64,000 nucleotides of DNA from Halicephalobus mephisto (taxonomy: Eukaryota; Nematoda; Chromadorea; Rhabditida; Panagrolaimidae): NCBI GenBank assembly GCA_009193035.1, contig SWDT01000224.1, forward strand, positions 186,001 to 250,000. The letters run 5' to 3'. The notes beneath the pieces are model-generated. The model saw only the letters and a program-made list of their open reading frames with translations, was not told the DNA's origin and did not search any database. The translations under genes and the position numbers were made by a program. Below are positions 34,659-48,000 of the stretch, in pieces (the first letter of the stretch is position 1; the number at the start of each line of letters is the position of its first letter).

Positions 34659-37600
34659 TTACGGACTCCTCGATGGAGGAAGTCCGGGTTGGGATATTTG
34701 TTTTGCCATTTTTCTCTTTTTTTCCTTGTGTTCCAGATAGGCGTTCAATCTGTCCGTCAACGGAGCCGTATCGTGAAGGATGATGGGTAGGAGGACGAGG
34801 GCGTGGAACACCCCGATGACTAAAACTAGGAATATCGTTTTAAAGAAAACTAAAACCATGTAAGAGTTGATAAATGCAAGAACAGTAACTCCCAGAATTG
34901 TTGACAAAGAACCGTGGACAACTGTAATTTTGGTTATTAATTTATTTTTTAATACAAAACTTACCAGGCCAAGCTAGTTTCTCCATTGCATCGATGCAGC
35001 GTTCTCTGGGGCTTAATTCTTGTTCGTTGGAGATAAATCCGTAAGTTACGTGAGCACTGAACTCGATGGAGAACCCGATGGAAAGAATCAACGTGATCAT
35101 GCTGATGGGATCTAATTTCACACTCCAGAGCGAGAGGAATCCAATGACTCCCAAATCTATCGTGATGATGGCGATGGTGATCCAGAAGGTGCAAATCGGG
35201 TTCGGGATGAACAGTAAAGCGATGATAATCATGCAGATAATTGCCAAGGAATCGTTCTGCAGTGTGTTCGGGAGGAGGACGTTCAGCTGGTCCGCAATCG
35301 GTCTTGACTGCTGGTAAGTGACGATGTTCAAATCCGGATGTCGATTAGCGATGTCCCGCAACTCTTGAGTGACTCTGACCAAGTCCGTAGGGGTGTTGAA
35401 TTCAGTGACTCCTATTCTGAATCTGAAGGACTTCAATACCAAGTTGTCGAGGTCGTCTTCGTTGACCCAAACAAAGTCCTGGGACCACAGTTTGTAGAAT
35501 GCAAACAGTTGGGACCACTCGTACACTCCCCTGACCCAGGACAAATGGTCATCGTTCAGGTAAGCCCCGGTCTGGTTGGAGTACTTGACGTATTCCCTAG
35601 TCCAGACCTGAGTCCCCTTCTTCCCGATCGAGTATTCCACGTTTTCGAATTCAGCAATCACGGAATCTATCCATTCTCGATTCCTAGGGTCCGTCATGTT
35701 GGGGGCGTTGACGACGGCGATTTCGATCTGATCTCCTCCGTGGAATAATTCGATTTCTACGTTCAAAGTCCTAACGAGGGGATCTGTCTTGATTAAAAGC
35801 TTTTCGTGATCCAAGCCTTGTTCCATCGTGACTAACCCCCAGATGGAGAGTCCGAGGTAGCAGATGAAGATGAAAAAGATAAGAATCTTGGTCTTCCAGT
35901 TGAGAAGGATGTTGACGTAATATTTTCTGAAAAACAGTTATTTTAGTTCCTTTAATTCAGCCGGTCGTCCGTTCTAGCCCCAGCAGATTGGTGTAGCTTT
36001 AGATTACAGGGTGTCTTTGCCAGAACTGTGACGACCATGACGGGTTTCTTTAGTACAGTACACTTACCTGAAGAACTGCCCCATGAATCCTCTGCTTTTG
36101 CTGGCCAAGTTGATCTGTTCGCTGGAAGAGTTGCTGGTAGAGCTGGATCCGTAGTGACTGGGTCTTTGGTAGTCGTCGACTCCATATCGAGCGAGTTTTT
36201 TCATCGTTTTTATCTGTTGTAACTGTCTGTCATCGACAACATGGATCTTGGCTGTCGATGAACTGGTTGATGCCGGAGGGGACTGGGAGTCATCACCGTA
36301 ATGATCCTTGGCTTTCAAACAGGGGAAACAGGCGTTTCTTCCTTCCATTTGATGTTTTGCACTTAGGACCATGAGAGCAGCGAAGAACGTCACCTGGTAG
36401 AGGAAAGTGAAGAACATACAGGCTGAGGTCATGATGCAGAATCCTCTGACGGCGAGAATGTCTGTCCAGCAACCGATTGCGAAGGAAAATACATCGGTCA
36501 TAGAAGTTATGAAAATGGCCACACTGGCTTCCGACATGGCTTCCGCCATCCTGGCCTTGAGGACTTCCTTGGATTTCCCCGGGAACGCGAGTTCTGTATT
36601 GTGCCAAGCAGCTACAGTAATGAACATGTCATCAACACCGATCGCTGGAGGTTAGTTTTAGGTACTTAAATTTGAACTACAAACTTACAAAGAACAAGAA
36701 ACGGGGCCACTAGGACAATCTCGGCGAAGAAACACCCGCACCAGAGTAGCAGTCCGATGCCGCTGGCAATCGCCATTCCAGAAGACAGAACACCCCCTAA
36801 GGCAAGAACAGGTTTCGATCTCAGCCAATCAATATGAACGGGAGAGATTCCATCGCCTTGAAATCCGAATATCCATTTCATGGAGTAGACCGTCGTGAAA
36901 GTTATCAAAACGACTACTGTAACGGCGAAATAAGGCTTCAATCTGTTAGCATTATTTGTTAATCCTTGATCAAAGATTCTAGAATGCTTCAGATGGACTT
37001 CCAGAAGAGAATTATTCGACCAAAAGTCATCGATGTACTTAACAGCGGCATTTTCGAATTCTATGGCCATTTGGTCGAATTCCGGAGTGTCGAATCTGAA
37101 GAAGTACCAGAGCCTCATGCCTTTGGCTATTTTTATAGAGTCGTTTTTGAACGTTTCCACTCCGCCGACGTTGAAGGCCAAATAAATCGGTGAGCCTTTC
37201 GTGTTTGCCCGAGGAAAAGTGATTCCGACGCCGTGGGATTCAAACTCGGCTCTTCTTCGTAAAAGTTCGATAATCCCGGTTTGTCGATAACATTCGCCAT
37301 TCCAATTCAGACAGATGTCTTGAAATCGGACGTTATCTCCCGTGATGTGAACTGTGTTGTTGGTTTTCCATTTTTTCTGCATTTTAAAAGACACGTTTTC
37401 TGGAACAGAAGCCTCGAGTTTGGCGATTTCATCGAGATACTTTTCTTCGAGGATATTGGGATAAGTGTGGGTGCCCGTGCCTTCTGTTTCCCTCCCGTGG
37501 ACGACGAGATAAACATAACGGTTCCATTCGAACGTCCTTTCCGGGAGGAATTCGTGTACTCTAATCGGCCAAAGCTGAAAGTTGTTGTTTCTACAGTTCC

Positions 37601-37989
37601 AATAGTAACCTCGGATAGTGACTGGACGATTAGGGAAATTGAACTTTCTAAACACTATCCAAGGTTCCACCACAAGACAAATTTAAAAAATTATGCTCGA
37701 AAAACTGAACTTTTTGTGTATTTTTTAATCTGTATTGTAGTAGTCGGTTTTTACATACCTCCGAAAGGATTTTCTCCTCTTCCCACACCGGAGCCGTCGC
37801 GGGGGTGTAGAGCTTCTTCGCATCCAGCAACGTGAGTTCATCTATCCAGATAAATCCAATACTAAGAAATCCGGTCAGCAGCATAGGCAGGACAATGAAG
37901 ACCCAGTAGTAATCCACGAGGTACTCTCTCGTGAACCAGGCAAATAGCCGCATCAAAGGCTTGTCTAATGTCGGAATATGGCATCTCAT
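34659..37989 (-). CDS. Patched-related (PTR) sterol-sensing-domain protein
   Basis: Five exons (37989-about 37758, 37576-about 36687, about 36640-36068, about 35928-34965, about 34923-34659), about 970 residues. A first helix ([19 protein letters not shown]) is followed by a large ectodomain ([20 protein letters not shown]). The sterol-sensing domain comes next, with [15 protein letters not shown] spanning its start; a second ectodomain and the last five helices follow ([37 protein letters not shown]). GVDDMF and the SIEFSAH element are typical of the nematode PTR family, related to Patched, Dispatched and NPC1. PTR proteins act in moulting, cuticle and lipid transport. The first intron (37577-37757) contains a perfect hairpin repeat. 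The C-terminal tail is short and Pro/Ser-rich. Confidence 0.9.
37613..37660. repeat. Hairpin repeat with GGATAGTG/CACTATCC ends
   Basis: A 48-bp unit with perfect 8-base inverted ends lies in the first intron of the PTR gene. It belongs to the same family as the copies near 19.9, 43.5, 59.8 and 61.7 kb. Confidence 0.75.
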
Positions 37990-39720
37990 CCTGGAAAATA
38001 AAAAATAAAGTTTAAAAATTCAGATTAGTGAAATTTCCGAAAAAACGAATGTCTCAACATCTAAAAAATGAACAAAGAATCAGGGCAACCTTGAGTTGGC
38101 ACTAATCCGAGGTGATTGGTCTAAATCCCAACCGAGTTCCCTGAAGAGTGAATCAGAATAATTACCCTATTTTTGTTGAACGAAAACTTGAGTTTGGTTT
38201 TGTTTTTTTGGCCAAGACTAGTTCCACAGACAGTTTTGACTCGGAAAAAGAGCCGGAAGACGCTCTTCAACGAGTTTTTATTTTGTTTTTGGAGGGCGAA
38301 ACTCGTCCGTAGAACAAGGAAAAAATAATCTTTACTTTTTTGTGATTTTTTCATCGAATTTCCTAGGATTAGTCTGGGGACCTTAAAAGTACAGAATTTT
38401 ACGACTTTTAAGAATGACTAAAAAGAAAGTGAAAATAATTGAAACATTTCAAATTGGGGTCAAAAACGAGATTAGTGTGTTCCAGAAAGTTTACATAAAA
38501 TCAGGATTTACGTAATCGAATTATTTGATAGGATCGATCTGATGGAATAGAAGCATTAACCGCGATCATTTGCGCAAAACGGCCGGATCCGAGGAAGAAT
38601 TATTGACTTCCTTTTTGGCTGCAAAAAATAGCCACAACGCGAAACGACGCAAAACTGGTCCTGTCGATCGAACGCGAATGTTTAGAAACAACCAGAAGCA
38701 GACAATTGGATGGAAGATTCTGGATGGATCCAGTGAAAGGCACTTGACCTGAGACGAACTTTCAAGGGGTCCAGGTACGGGTGTCGGAAAACCTGAACAT
38801 CATTGTTCGCGATTCTGCCAGAGGATGTTCGTTATCCCGAAATTAAGTCAAGCATCAAAACAAAGAAAAATGAAAAATCGGAAGTTGAACGAACTTCGGT
38901 TTCAAATTTATATCATAAGTTATAGCGAATTCTCGATCAATTAAACCTGTCATGGCCCTAGGGGAACCGGCTCCCGACCACAAACACCGATGTTTCTAAA
39001 ACCTTCCTCCAGAATAAAGGAACCGAAAATGGAAAACATCACGTGTTGGAATAAGCCAAGTCTGATCCGATTGGAGATGTCCGGATCTGGAATCAGTCAA
39101 GCGATGAACCAACAAATCGTTTCTTCTTTCTTCTTGTTACTTTGACAGTCTCCTGAGGCGAGCGATCCGCATCCCTAATCCTGAAAGCACGTCAGGAGCC
39201 GAACACAACTTTAGACGGAGGACATGGAGGAAAAAGTGCAACAGAGTACCGTCTTGTATGATCTTTTCTGAGTTGAAATGATGTTTTGTTCATTGTTCAC
39301 ATAAAGAAATAACATCAGAAATCAATTTTGATGGGTAAACATCCCAAATTTGAAAATGGCAACTTTCCGGTTTTTCGCCTATTCGAACAGGGCGCGCGCA
39401 ATCTGCCGCTAAAGACGGGTCTCGAAAAGAAAAAACTTCTCTCTCTCGCTGATCACCGAAATTTGTTTTTCGTATTTTCTCGTCCTTTTGCTTCCTATTT
39501 CGATATTGTCTGCTGATTTGGGGTTTACCATAATCTTCATACTTCGAACATCCCTGCTAGGGCAAATTTAACGCACTTAACCTGCATTCGATATATGAAT
39601 TTTTGCGACTTTGACTTTTTCTTTTTACTCGTTAGCCACTCGTTTGTCGGTAGCCTGTCAACGATATATTCGTATTTTTATTATTTCTTTTCCTAAAACG
39701 ACCTCTTTTCAGACCGGAGA
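37990..39720. other. Divergent intergenic region, PTR / TOM40
   Basis: About 1.7 kb with no gene that I can support. Small open frames such as 38570-38752 show no motif. It must contain the PTR promoter (left end) and the TOM40 promoter (right end). A clear spliced-leader acceptor sits just before TOM40. Confidence 0.45.
39705..39712 (+). other. Probable spliced-leader acceptor of TOM40
   Basis: TCTTTTCAG ends eight bases before the TOM40 ATG, with no upstream donor that would keep a frame. It is typical of nematode trans-splice acceptors. Confidence 0.6.
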
Positions 39721-40764
39721 ATGTCGGAGTCAGCACCATCACCTCCACCCTCGCAAACTTCTGCATCAGAAGCTGCTCTCAATGCTGAGCAATACAAGGT
39801 TTACTTTGAAAATAATCCTGGTTCGTTTGAAGAACTCCATCGGAAGACTCGTGATATATTCCCTATGTGCTTTGAGGGTGCCAAGTTTATGGTTCAGAAG
39901 GCTCTGAGTTCCCGTTTCCAAGTAAGTTTTTGACCTATCGCCTTTGATGACATACTGGCTTTTGCAGGTTTCTCATACTCTTAGCATTTCTGCCGCTAAT
40001 ACGGGTTATAGATTTGGAGCGACGTACATTGGCAAAAAAGAGTATGCTCCATCAGAGAGTTATCCTGTTTTGTTAGGTGATATCGATGGATCTGGGAATA
40101 CTTCTGCAACTGCAATTCATCAACCAACCAAGAATTGGCGTTTGAAGTTCCAAGGACAGACTCAAAAAGGTGCCATCACCGCTGCTCAGGGAACTCTTGA
40201 GCGAAGAGGACGTTTATCGACGGCGAGTATTATGCTTGGTAATACCGATCTTGTCAACAATAGCGGCATTGTTGTTGGTCATTATTTGAGTTCTACTAAA
40301 AGAAGAAAATCGATGTTGGAGCTGAACTTGTTTATCAATACGGAAGACAGATTCCGGGTGAGTTTATGGTTTAAAAACGTTCATATGATTGATTTCCAGG
40401 TGGCCAGGTTAGCGTTCTTTCTTACGGTTTCCGTTACACTGCTCCGAAATGGATTCTTTCCTCTACTTTAAGTACATCAGGTGCTCATATTTGCTACTAT
40501 CATAAGGAATCAGAAGGCCTTCAGTTCGGAGTGGAGTTCGAATCCAATTTCCGAATGAGTGAAGCTGTGACCACATTTGCCTACCAAGCAGAACTTCCTG
40601 ATGCCGGAGTGACGATGCGTGCTTCTTGCGATACAAACTGGACAGTCGGTGCCGTGTTTGAGAAGCGTCTTTCCCCAACATTACCATTTACACTTGCAAT
40701 CAGTGGTTTACTCAATCATGTCAAGGCACAGGGCAAGTTTGGTGTCGGTCTCATCATTGGCTAA
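39721..40764 (+). CDS. tomm-40: TOM40 mitochondrial import pore, with a one-base frameshift
   Basis: Three exons (39721-39920, 39968-40357, 40400-40764) encode a beta-barrel of about 300 residues. TOM40 signatures: NPGSFEELHRKTRDIFPM, VQKALSSRFQVSHTLSIS, YPVLLGDIDGSGN, NNSGIVVGHYL, then, in another frame, GAELVYQYGRQIPGGQ and the C-terminal KFGVGLIIG. TOM40 is the essential pore of the outer mitochondrial membrane translocase. The reading frame breaks inside exon 2, in the A-rich stretch near 40297-40310. Upstream frame gives HYLSSTKRR and then nonsense, whereas the correct continuation lies one base out. Adding one A to the run would restore the family consensus, so a homopolymer error in the assembly is the simplest explanation. 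A true null allele or pseudogene is the alternative. Confidence 0.88.
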
Positions 40765-41002
40765 GTTGCTCTCGGACCATTTCCTCAGCGTAGAATTGTT
40801 TCCCTTGATAAATTAGGACTCCTATAGGTTGAATAGTTGTTATGTTTGTTCTATTTCTATTTTACGACTGTTGGAGTTTTGGTCTGCCTTATTGTCGTGG
40901 ATAATATTTTATGAAATGATGCCAATGGCAAAAAAAGTTAATGTTCTCAGAGTAAATCTGGAGCAAGATTGCATCAAAGACATCAGATAATACATGTGTC
41001 GT

Positions 41003-41071
41003 GCATCACTGAACTCGAACTCCGGGTCGGTGGACGAAAGAGAACGCTTTACACCACTGAGCTATGGAGTT
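41003..41071 (-). pseudogene. Degenerate tRNA-like sequence
   Basis: Box A (TAGCTCAGTGG) is perfect and a box B-like AGTTCGAGTTC lies at the right distance. The anticodon stem and acceptor stem do not pair well and the anticodon cannot be fixed (TTC or TCG). It is most likely a tRNA pseudogene. Confidence 0.35.
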
Positions 41072-41172
41072 GAGGGGAGCGGCCTCAAGAGAATAGATAG
41101 TCGATTTACATGGTTGATTTAAATTATTAGTTTTATATTTAATTGGCATTATTTGACCAAAGGACAAAGTAA

Positions 41173-41715
41173 TTAGAATAGCGGAAAGAGAATTTCCACT
41201 GGAAAGCTGTTACCGTGGTGCCAATGACCGAGAATAATCTGTTTTGGAAAAATTCTTTCTTGGTTGGTCAGGACAGAATTTAAAATATGTTTTTCCCTAA
41301 GAATTGTTTTCTCATTTTCAAAACAATATTCAAGAATCCCATTGCTTTCAATTTCGAAAAAAAAGGTCCATTTTAGACAAATCCATGAAATAGAGCTCCC
41401 AAAAAACTGAATAACTTTTGGCAAAGATGAGGATTTTGAAGAAGAGCCGCTGCTAGTTTTGTGGACGACTCCCACGAGAACTGGCCCATCGGGTGCACTT
41501 TGCCAGCCAAGGGTCTTTGCAACATGGACTTTGCAGCTCCATTGTCCATTACTCAGTTTTGTTATTCAGTTTTTTCTTAATATAAAAGCAAATCCATTTT
41601 TTTCATCAATGGATTTTCTAATTACATTACTAATTTCCGGATCAAAAGAATGCACCAGACATTTCGTCCTCGGATTGACACCAAATTTTCTTTTTAAATT
41701 CAATTTTATCCCCCA
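41173..41715 (-). pseudogene. Unrecognised open frame(s), possibly a broken gene
   Basis: A 100-codon frame (41475-41173) extends upstream to about 41565 as ordinary coding-like sequence (NGQWSCKVHVAKTLGWQSAP, PVLVGVVHK). A separate frame at about 41600-41715 reads FGVNPRTKCLVHSFDP and SNVIRKSIDEKNGFALY before a stop, with no donor between. The two look like parts of one protein broken by stops. I do not recognise the family. The terminus GNSFPVEILFPLF resembles GSFPVKFIASL in the frame near 63.3 kb. Confidence 0.3.
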
Positions 41716-42028
41716 AAAGAAAGGACTATGATTTCTGTCTTCGACTGATGCTTGTACTTTGGCACGTTAAAGAGTACAAGTCTGCCTTAGGGCTTGTTGA
41801 GCAGTTGCTCCGGTCAACCAGTGGTTTTTCTTTTTTGACAAGAACCATTCTTTTTCAATATGGCCCAGTTTTTCCTTTTCCATGAAATTTACTTCGTTTA
41901 AGAAAGTCAAACTTATTTGGTTATTCCCTCGAGAAAGTAAAAAAGTTCCAACAATTCATTCTATTTGGATATTTTCGCGAAAAAAACTATAGTTTTTATG
42001 AACATTAAGATTTTAGGTATTGTACAAA

Positions 42029-45000
42029 ATGGAATGGCTGCAACGACACATCTTCGCAGCAGCCTCGGGGAACTCGAAATTATCCTCCGCCGTCAGCTAT
42101 GCTCAATCCTCACTTCCGAGGTCTTTCAGCGGAAATCGGTTCGAGAAGGACGATTATATGAGATTAATGACTTCATCCCATTCCTCTCCGACTTCTCCTT
42201 TGAGTTTTCGTGGAGGGACAATTTCGGAGATTTTTCCAAAACCTTCTGACTGTGTAAGTTTCGATTCAAGTATTTTAGCGCTTTTTTGATCACTTGAAAT
42301 CCGCGAATAAGTTGATCGATAGGAACTTTTTGATAGGTCAAGTACATTTCGGACTGAATGTCTCGTTTTCACTTTCGATTCACCTTCTGCGTCTCAATTT
42401 TTCCACTAATTTGTTCAAATTAAGATCTATTTTTGAAAAGTTAACTTGTTTTTTTCGTTGTTGAGTGTGTTTGAGGTTTCTTCCATCAGCTACACCACGA
42501 CTAAGCTGCTTCCTTTTGATCAAGAGGTTTTATTTACTTTCAGGTGAAATGAAAAACCTCAAGTACATCCTGGAAATCGAAATTCCCCAACCTCTTTACG
42601 GTCTTTTTTAAAATCAACTTTTCTTCATTAAATAATAAAATAGATTACGCAGATGATTAACGTTGATATATCAAAAATTTCTATCCGAAAAACAAATTTT
42701 TGATTTTTATTTGTTATTATAGAATTGATTGTTTACGTAGTTAATCATCAACATGAATCCTGGAAACAAACTTTAGAACAACACATCTTTGATCACTTGA
42801 TTTAGTGTTAATCAGTCCTGTTTATGTGTTTATGCTCAACCAAGCCAATCATGCACTTCTCGTGGTTTTCTTTGACTGGTCATTTTGGTTAGAAATTGAC
42901 TCGCACTGTTCGATGTTTCGGAATGTTAATCAGTCCATCTCGATTTGTCTGGATTTTTGTTTTTAATCCAAAAGTTTATTGTTTTTGTTCCAATTTTCCG
43001 AGCTGTTCCGTGATCATGTTCTTCCGTTTGCATTTTTGGCTAAAAATCGGCAGCACGTGGTCCTTGTCTATTTTAAAAGCAAAATTATCCAAAAAGTTGT
43101 GTAAATTCTTCGTAAATGAAGTTTATCATCATCGAACTTAAATGTTTGTTGTGCTTTCTCACGCATTCTGTTGAATTTTGAAGTAAAAAAGCATCCTGTA
43201 TTTCTTAGCTTGAACTTTTCCACCTTGTGTCAACTTTGAATTTGCGCAAATTTCTTCAACTGTGGCTTATTTTATGTTTTACCAGTCAATCGTTGCTATT
43301 TTTACGTTCATTATTTTTATCGCTCTATCAAATGGAAATTTTTTATCAACCAAACTGGACATGCGGAGATTTCATGTCGTTAGGTCACCCTGCTTCAGAT
43401 TAGTGCGAACTCTGTAGTAGAGATAGGGTAATACTTGTTTTTAATATTCTTAGAATAGTGTTTGGGGAAATAAACAGAATTTTATGGACTTTCTTTGACT
43501 GTCCATTTGATAAACAGCCGCAATAACAACCTAGGATAGTGTTTAAAAAGTTCCGAAATTAAGATTTCTTGGACACTATCTACGATTGTTATTAAAGCTG
43601 TTTCAGATAATTTCTAAAAATTTCGAAATTGAAATTGCTTGGGCATTATCTAAAATAGCTCTAATAGCGGTTTTAGATAATGTTTTTAAAAATTTCGAAA
43701 TAGAAAATTGACTATTCACAAACAACCGCAATGGCAATCGTGGATAGTGTCTAATAAATTCGAAAATGGCGGTTTTTCCGGACACTATCCAGAACGACTT
43801 CGATAATAATGTATTTTGAAAATGCTGAAATTGGGACTGGGTATTATCCGAAATTGTTTCTTAACACTTTTGGAATTATGACTTTGATCATGATCCTTTG
43901 GTCAAATGTTCTGAGAAGAGCAGCCGACCAAAAACGATCAGCTGGTCAGCGCGAGATATTACGCTTCCAATTGTTTCTTCTTCCGTGGCCGTCCACACCA
44001 ATCACGCTGCCATTTGTTGGTTTTGACAGCCTGCAGCTGTTTGCGCAGTTTCCTACCGATTTTACATTCCCTACATCTGTATTATATAGAATCAACATCT
44101 GCTTTCAGTTGACCTTGTCTTGTCTAGTGAATTCGTCCACCCAACCAATCCTTTTTGTCATTGAATCCGTTTCCGTGTTTTAGGCAGATTCCTTATTTGA
44201 TGATAAGCCCACGCTTGCCTCACTACAGCCTCTGTAGTATTGATCCTTGATTATTGTGTTAGGTTTACCATAGCTGCTTTATCAAGTTGCTCAACTGGTA
44301 GATATTTGGTTAATTTATCGCGTGTTTACAGTGACCTATCACATGGGGTCCTAATAATTTGTCTCATACGTGTGATTGATAGTCTTTTAAGGAGTTTCTC
44401 TTTCGAAATCCTAATCCACAGTAACCTTTAAAATATAGACCATGATGCATTCATTTATTGTTTTTCTCTAAAGTATGTATTACCCTTTCAAAAACGAAAA
44501 TGCACTTTCCGGACTTGAAATTCTTTGATCTGGCTGTTCTAGGACAACACACCACCTATTTTGGCCTCGTCCTCTATTCATTGACCTCGTAAAAGGGTTC
44601 CTTGTTGAATTTGAAAGGTGTTATCATGTCCATAACGAGACTTTGTCCCATAGGTTCCAAAGGTTGTTATTTTTCTCATTGTTAATAATTTTATGAGATC
44701 TTCGATCAGATTCTGATACGGGCCTATATAAAGGAAATAGACCGTGTTTTCAAGGTGGAAGTAGTATTTTTTCCGATTTTAGGGAGTCACCTTATCATGA
44801 AAGGTCTGAAAAATTTTAAAGGTCTTAAAATTTTTTGTGTAATTACTTTATTTTTCAGTCAATTTTCATTCTTATTTGAACAGTTGGTGAAATCGATGTT
44901 AAATAATTTTATTGTTTTGAAAATTAAAAATCAATGATGAAATTTGAGCTCATGATATTTTTAAAGTTTTTTCTCGTGATTTTTTAATATAATATATCGT

Positions 45001-48000
45001 GATAATATTATGTTTTTTTCAGGACTTAACCACTACTAACGGAATGGGTCAAAATTTATCTCATCATCACAGTGATAACCGGGCTTATGATGGTTGGTTT
45101 TTATTTTTATTACTTTTATTTAAATTTTTGTAATTGTCTGGACGCCAGTTGGTTTATCCCCTCTTTACTCTTTTGTTTGCTGAGAGGAAGATCAAGTCTA
45201 GTCTCGATGTCAATGTCAAAAAAGCAAATTCCGGAATTTTGCTTATCTTGATCCAAAAAGATAAATGAAAGTCTGGGTGATTTCTCCGCGCGTGTTGATG
45301 TTCTTGCCCCCCGGCTCAAGTATGATTTCCGGTTTTGATCCTCTATTTCAAGATTTTTAGATTTTAACTGATTTCTCGTAGTTATTGAATTTGATGAGAG
45401 ACAATCCGGTTTTGAAGGTCCTGATTCTGTCGTTGATTATCTGTCATATTTGGAACATTTTGAAAAAATTTTCAGGTTATTCTATTAATGCAAGATATCT
45501 TGTCAGTTTAACCCTAGGAGCTGTCTCAAATTACTTTTTTTTGTCTTCAGGTGATTTCTTGAACAAGTGCTAAGTAGAAACCCATTGAAAAAAGATTGAG
45601 AACGGAACAGCTGCCATTTTTGAAAAAAAAATGGTTGATCTCTGACATCTGTCCTCTGAAAAAATCCAGAGGCAGAAGAATTTGTTCAATAATAGATGTA
45701 TTTTCTCATTTTCAATCAGTTTTTTATTGTTACGTTTGTTATATATATTTGTCATGAATCGAAAGTGGAAAATTGAGGAAACGCTTGTTTGTATTATTTT
45801 TTGGGTGAAAAAAGCTCACGACGAAGATTTGTCGATGAAAAAAAAAGTGAATTTATCTTCCGCTTTCCATTTTTAACGTTAATGTAAACGAACTGAACCT
45901 TTTTTATCCATTTTTTCTATTAATGCTTTTTTTAGAATTAGTAATGCATATGGTGATGGATGTTTTTATATAAGCTGATTTGAAAATTTTAAATGTTTTT
46001 AAATTTTTTTGAAAAAAGAAAATGAACATGTCTGGGACCTTGTTTTTTATGCACTTTTGCCTTTAACAATCAGATGGGTTTTCATTCTTACATTCTGGTT
46101 CTTTAAAAAGACTGGTCCCGCGGTTTTGCTTGTGACTGAATTTTGCGCAGTTTCAAACAAGCGGAAAAGAATAAACTGCTGCAAAAGAAAAAATATATTT
46201 CTAGGTCTCGACTTCTTGTTCATGATGGAAAATGCATGAGAGTTTTATCTAGCAACTCTAAAATGTGAGTGATTAGAAGGTATGAATAGACAACTGATGC
46301 GATAAGAGCAATCTTCGTCTAATGATTTTGACTGATTGGCTTTTTTGTTAGGCTTTGTTTTCTGTTTTTAGTGAATTTTTTTTATATTTTGTATAGTTTT
46401 TATGCTTAAATATATATGAAAATATTTTTTAAACTTGATTTTTTTAAGTTTAATTAATATACACTTGGGAATTTTATAGTGTTGCAATTTAGAAAATTTT
46501 TTCTTTGAACGGTTTCAGCTAGGCTAGACAAATTTATTTTTAGTCCTCGTTCGTGTATCTGCGAGTTTTGACGAGCTCCATCCGTCAGAAGTGTGATGGG
46601 GGAAGCAAGTACTACGCAACACGAATCAAGCGTTGGTGCGACCGCAATGTGTGCTCAGCCGGTTTCTGACTTTGTTGATTGCTGTGGAAAGAAAAAAAAA
46701 AGAATTGCGCACTGTGGCCTTGCTTCCGCGATATTTCGATTGATTCAGGCTTTTTGATTTTATTATAGACTTTTTTTTTCCTCAAGGAGGAGCGTAAATG
46801 TTAGGAAATACTCTCCCCCCCATCCTTCTTTTACGCCGCTAATATTATCCGGTCGAGAAATGCTTGTTGCTTGATCTAAGAGCCGGTTTCTTTTGCGCGT
46901 TGTTCTGTTTGGTTTTTCTCGAGAGTCGTTGACTTGTTCCGATTTGAATCGATTTGTTGATCTCTCCACTCCAGGACTAACTGCTTGCTTCCCGATCCTG
47001 TCATCATCGATTTTAAAGTGTTTAGTTATGGTTAATCTTCTGTCTTCAACAATGGATGTTAATTTGTCTCCTTTGGAATCTGATGGTGATGGTAGACTTT
47101 ACTTGGGTACAAGAACAGCATCATCGATTGTATCGTCAACAGTAGTAGATGATGATAGAATGGAAGTTGATGAACCAAATAATCCACAAATAGAATATCA
47201 ATCAAATAATGAATTTGATGAAGCTGTTCCTTCAAATGATGAAATTTATCATGCTGTAGTAAGATTTGTTGATGCAGGAGAAGCAGCAAATGGTCATTTT
47301 ATTCCAATTCAAGCTCCTGTTATATCAATAGAAGATGAAGATGATGAAATGATAGGTGATGTAGTACTTTCATTTGATTCTGATGATGATTCAGATTCTA
47401 CTGCATCATGGAAAACTGTTAGTAGCCGAACGGGGGAAGACAATGAAAATCGTTCTGATGGTAAGTTTTTTTGGGGATCACAATCAACTGGCGTCTGTTG
47501 TCTTTCATTTTCTTTTAACCGCAATTAATGTCTGGTTTTGAAGTTTTATTGATTATTTTTAATCAAATGATTATTTTTTGTTTTTTTTAGGTTCGCCAGA
47601 TACGGGTGTAGCTCCAACAGCTGCTTGGGGATCTGTTCCATCGTCATCTGGTTTTAGGAACACTATTGCTCTTCCACCACAATATCCAAATAATCGTTCT
47701 AGAAATCGTGGAACAATGCAAGGATTATTTGATAATATTTCACGTAGAAGAACAGATTCTCATTCTCGTCATGGTAGTGAAAATTCTGGTTTATCTAATA
47801 TTCCAACTTCATCAACACAAATTCCACGTTCACAAAGAAGATTACATAAATCTCATGTTTCTATTCCTTCAAGGACAACTTCACCAGCATATCCACCAAG
47901 ATTTCTTAATGAAACAATGGATGATATGATAAGACCAATTAAACTTGATTTTCTTTTAAGTATGCCACGACCGGATCAAGAAACAATGGAAAAACATGCT

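Larger units (their letters stand above)
42254..45022 (+). other. Large intron of the SPSB-like gene
   Basis: About 2.8 kb without coding sequence that I can support; it contains a cluster of hairpin repeats (43534-43791) and a TATA-like element near 44.73 kb, both listed. Its size, when neighbouring introns are about 50 bp, suggests regulatory content. Confidence 0.5.

Noticed and set aside
38570..38752. Basic 60-codon frame between PTR and TOM40
   Set aside because: No homology visible, no splice partners, and it lies in a divergent promoter region.
42254..45022. Extra genes inside the large SPSB intron
   Set aside because: All frames there are short, AT-driven and lack splice-joined continuations or motifs.
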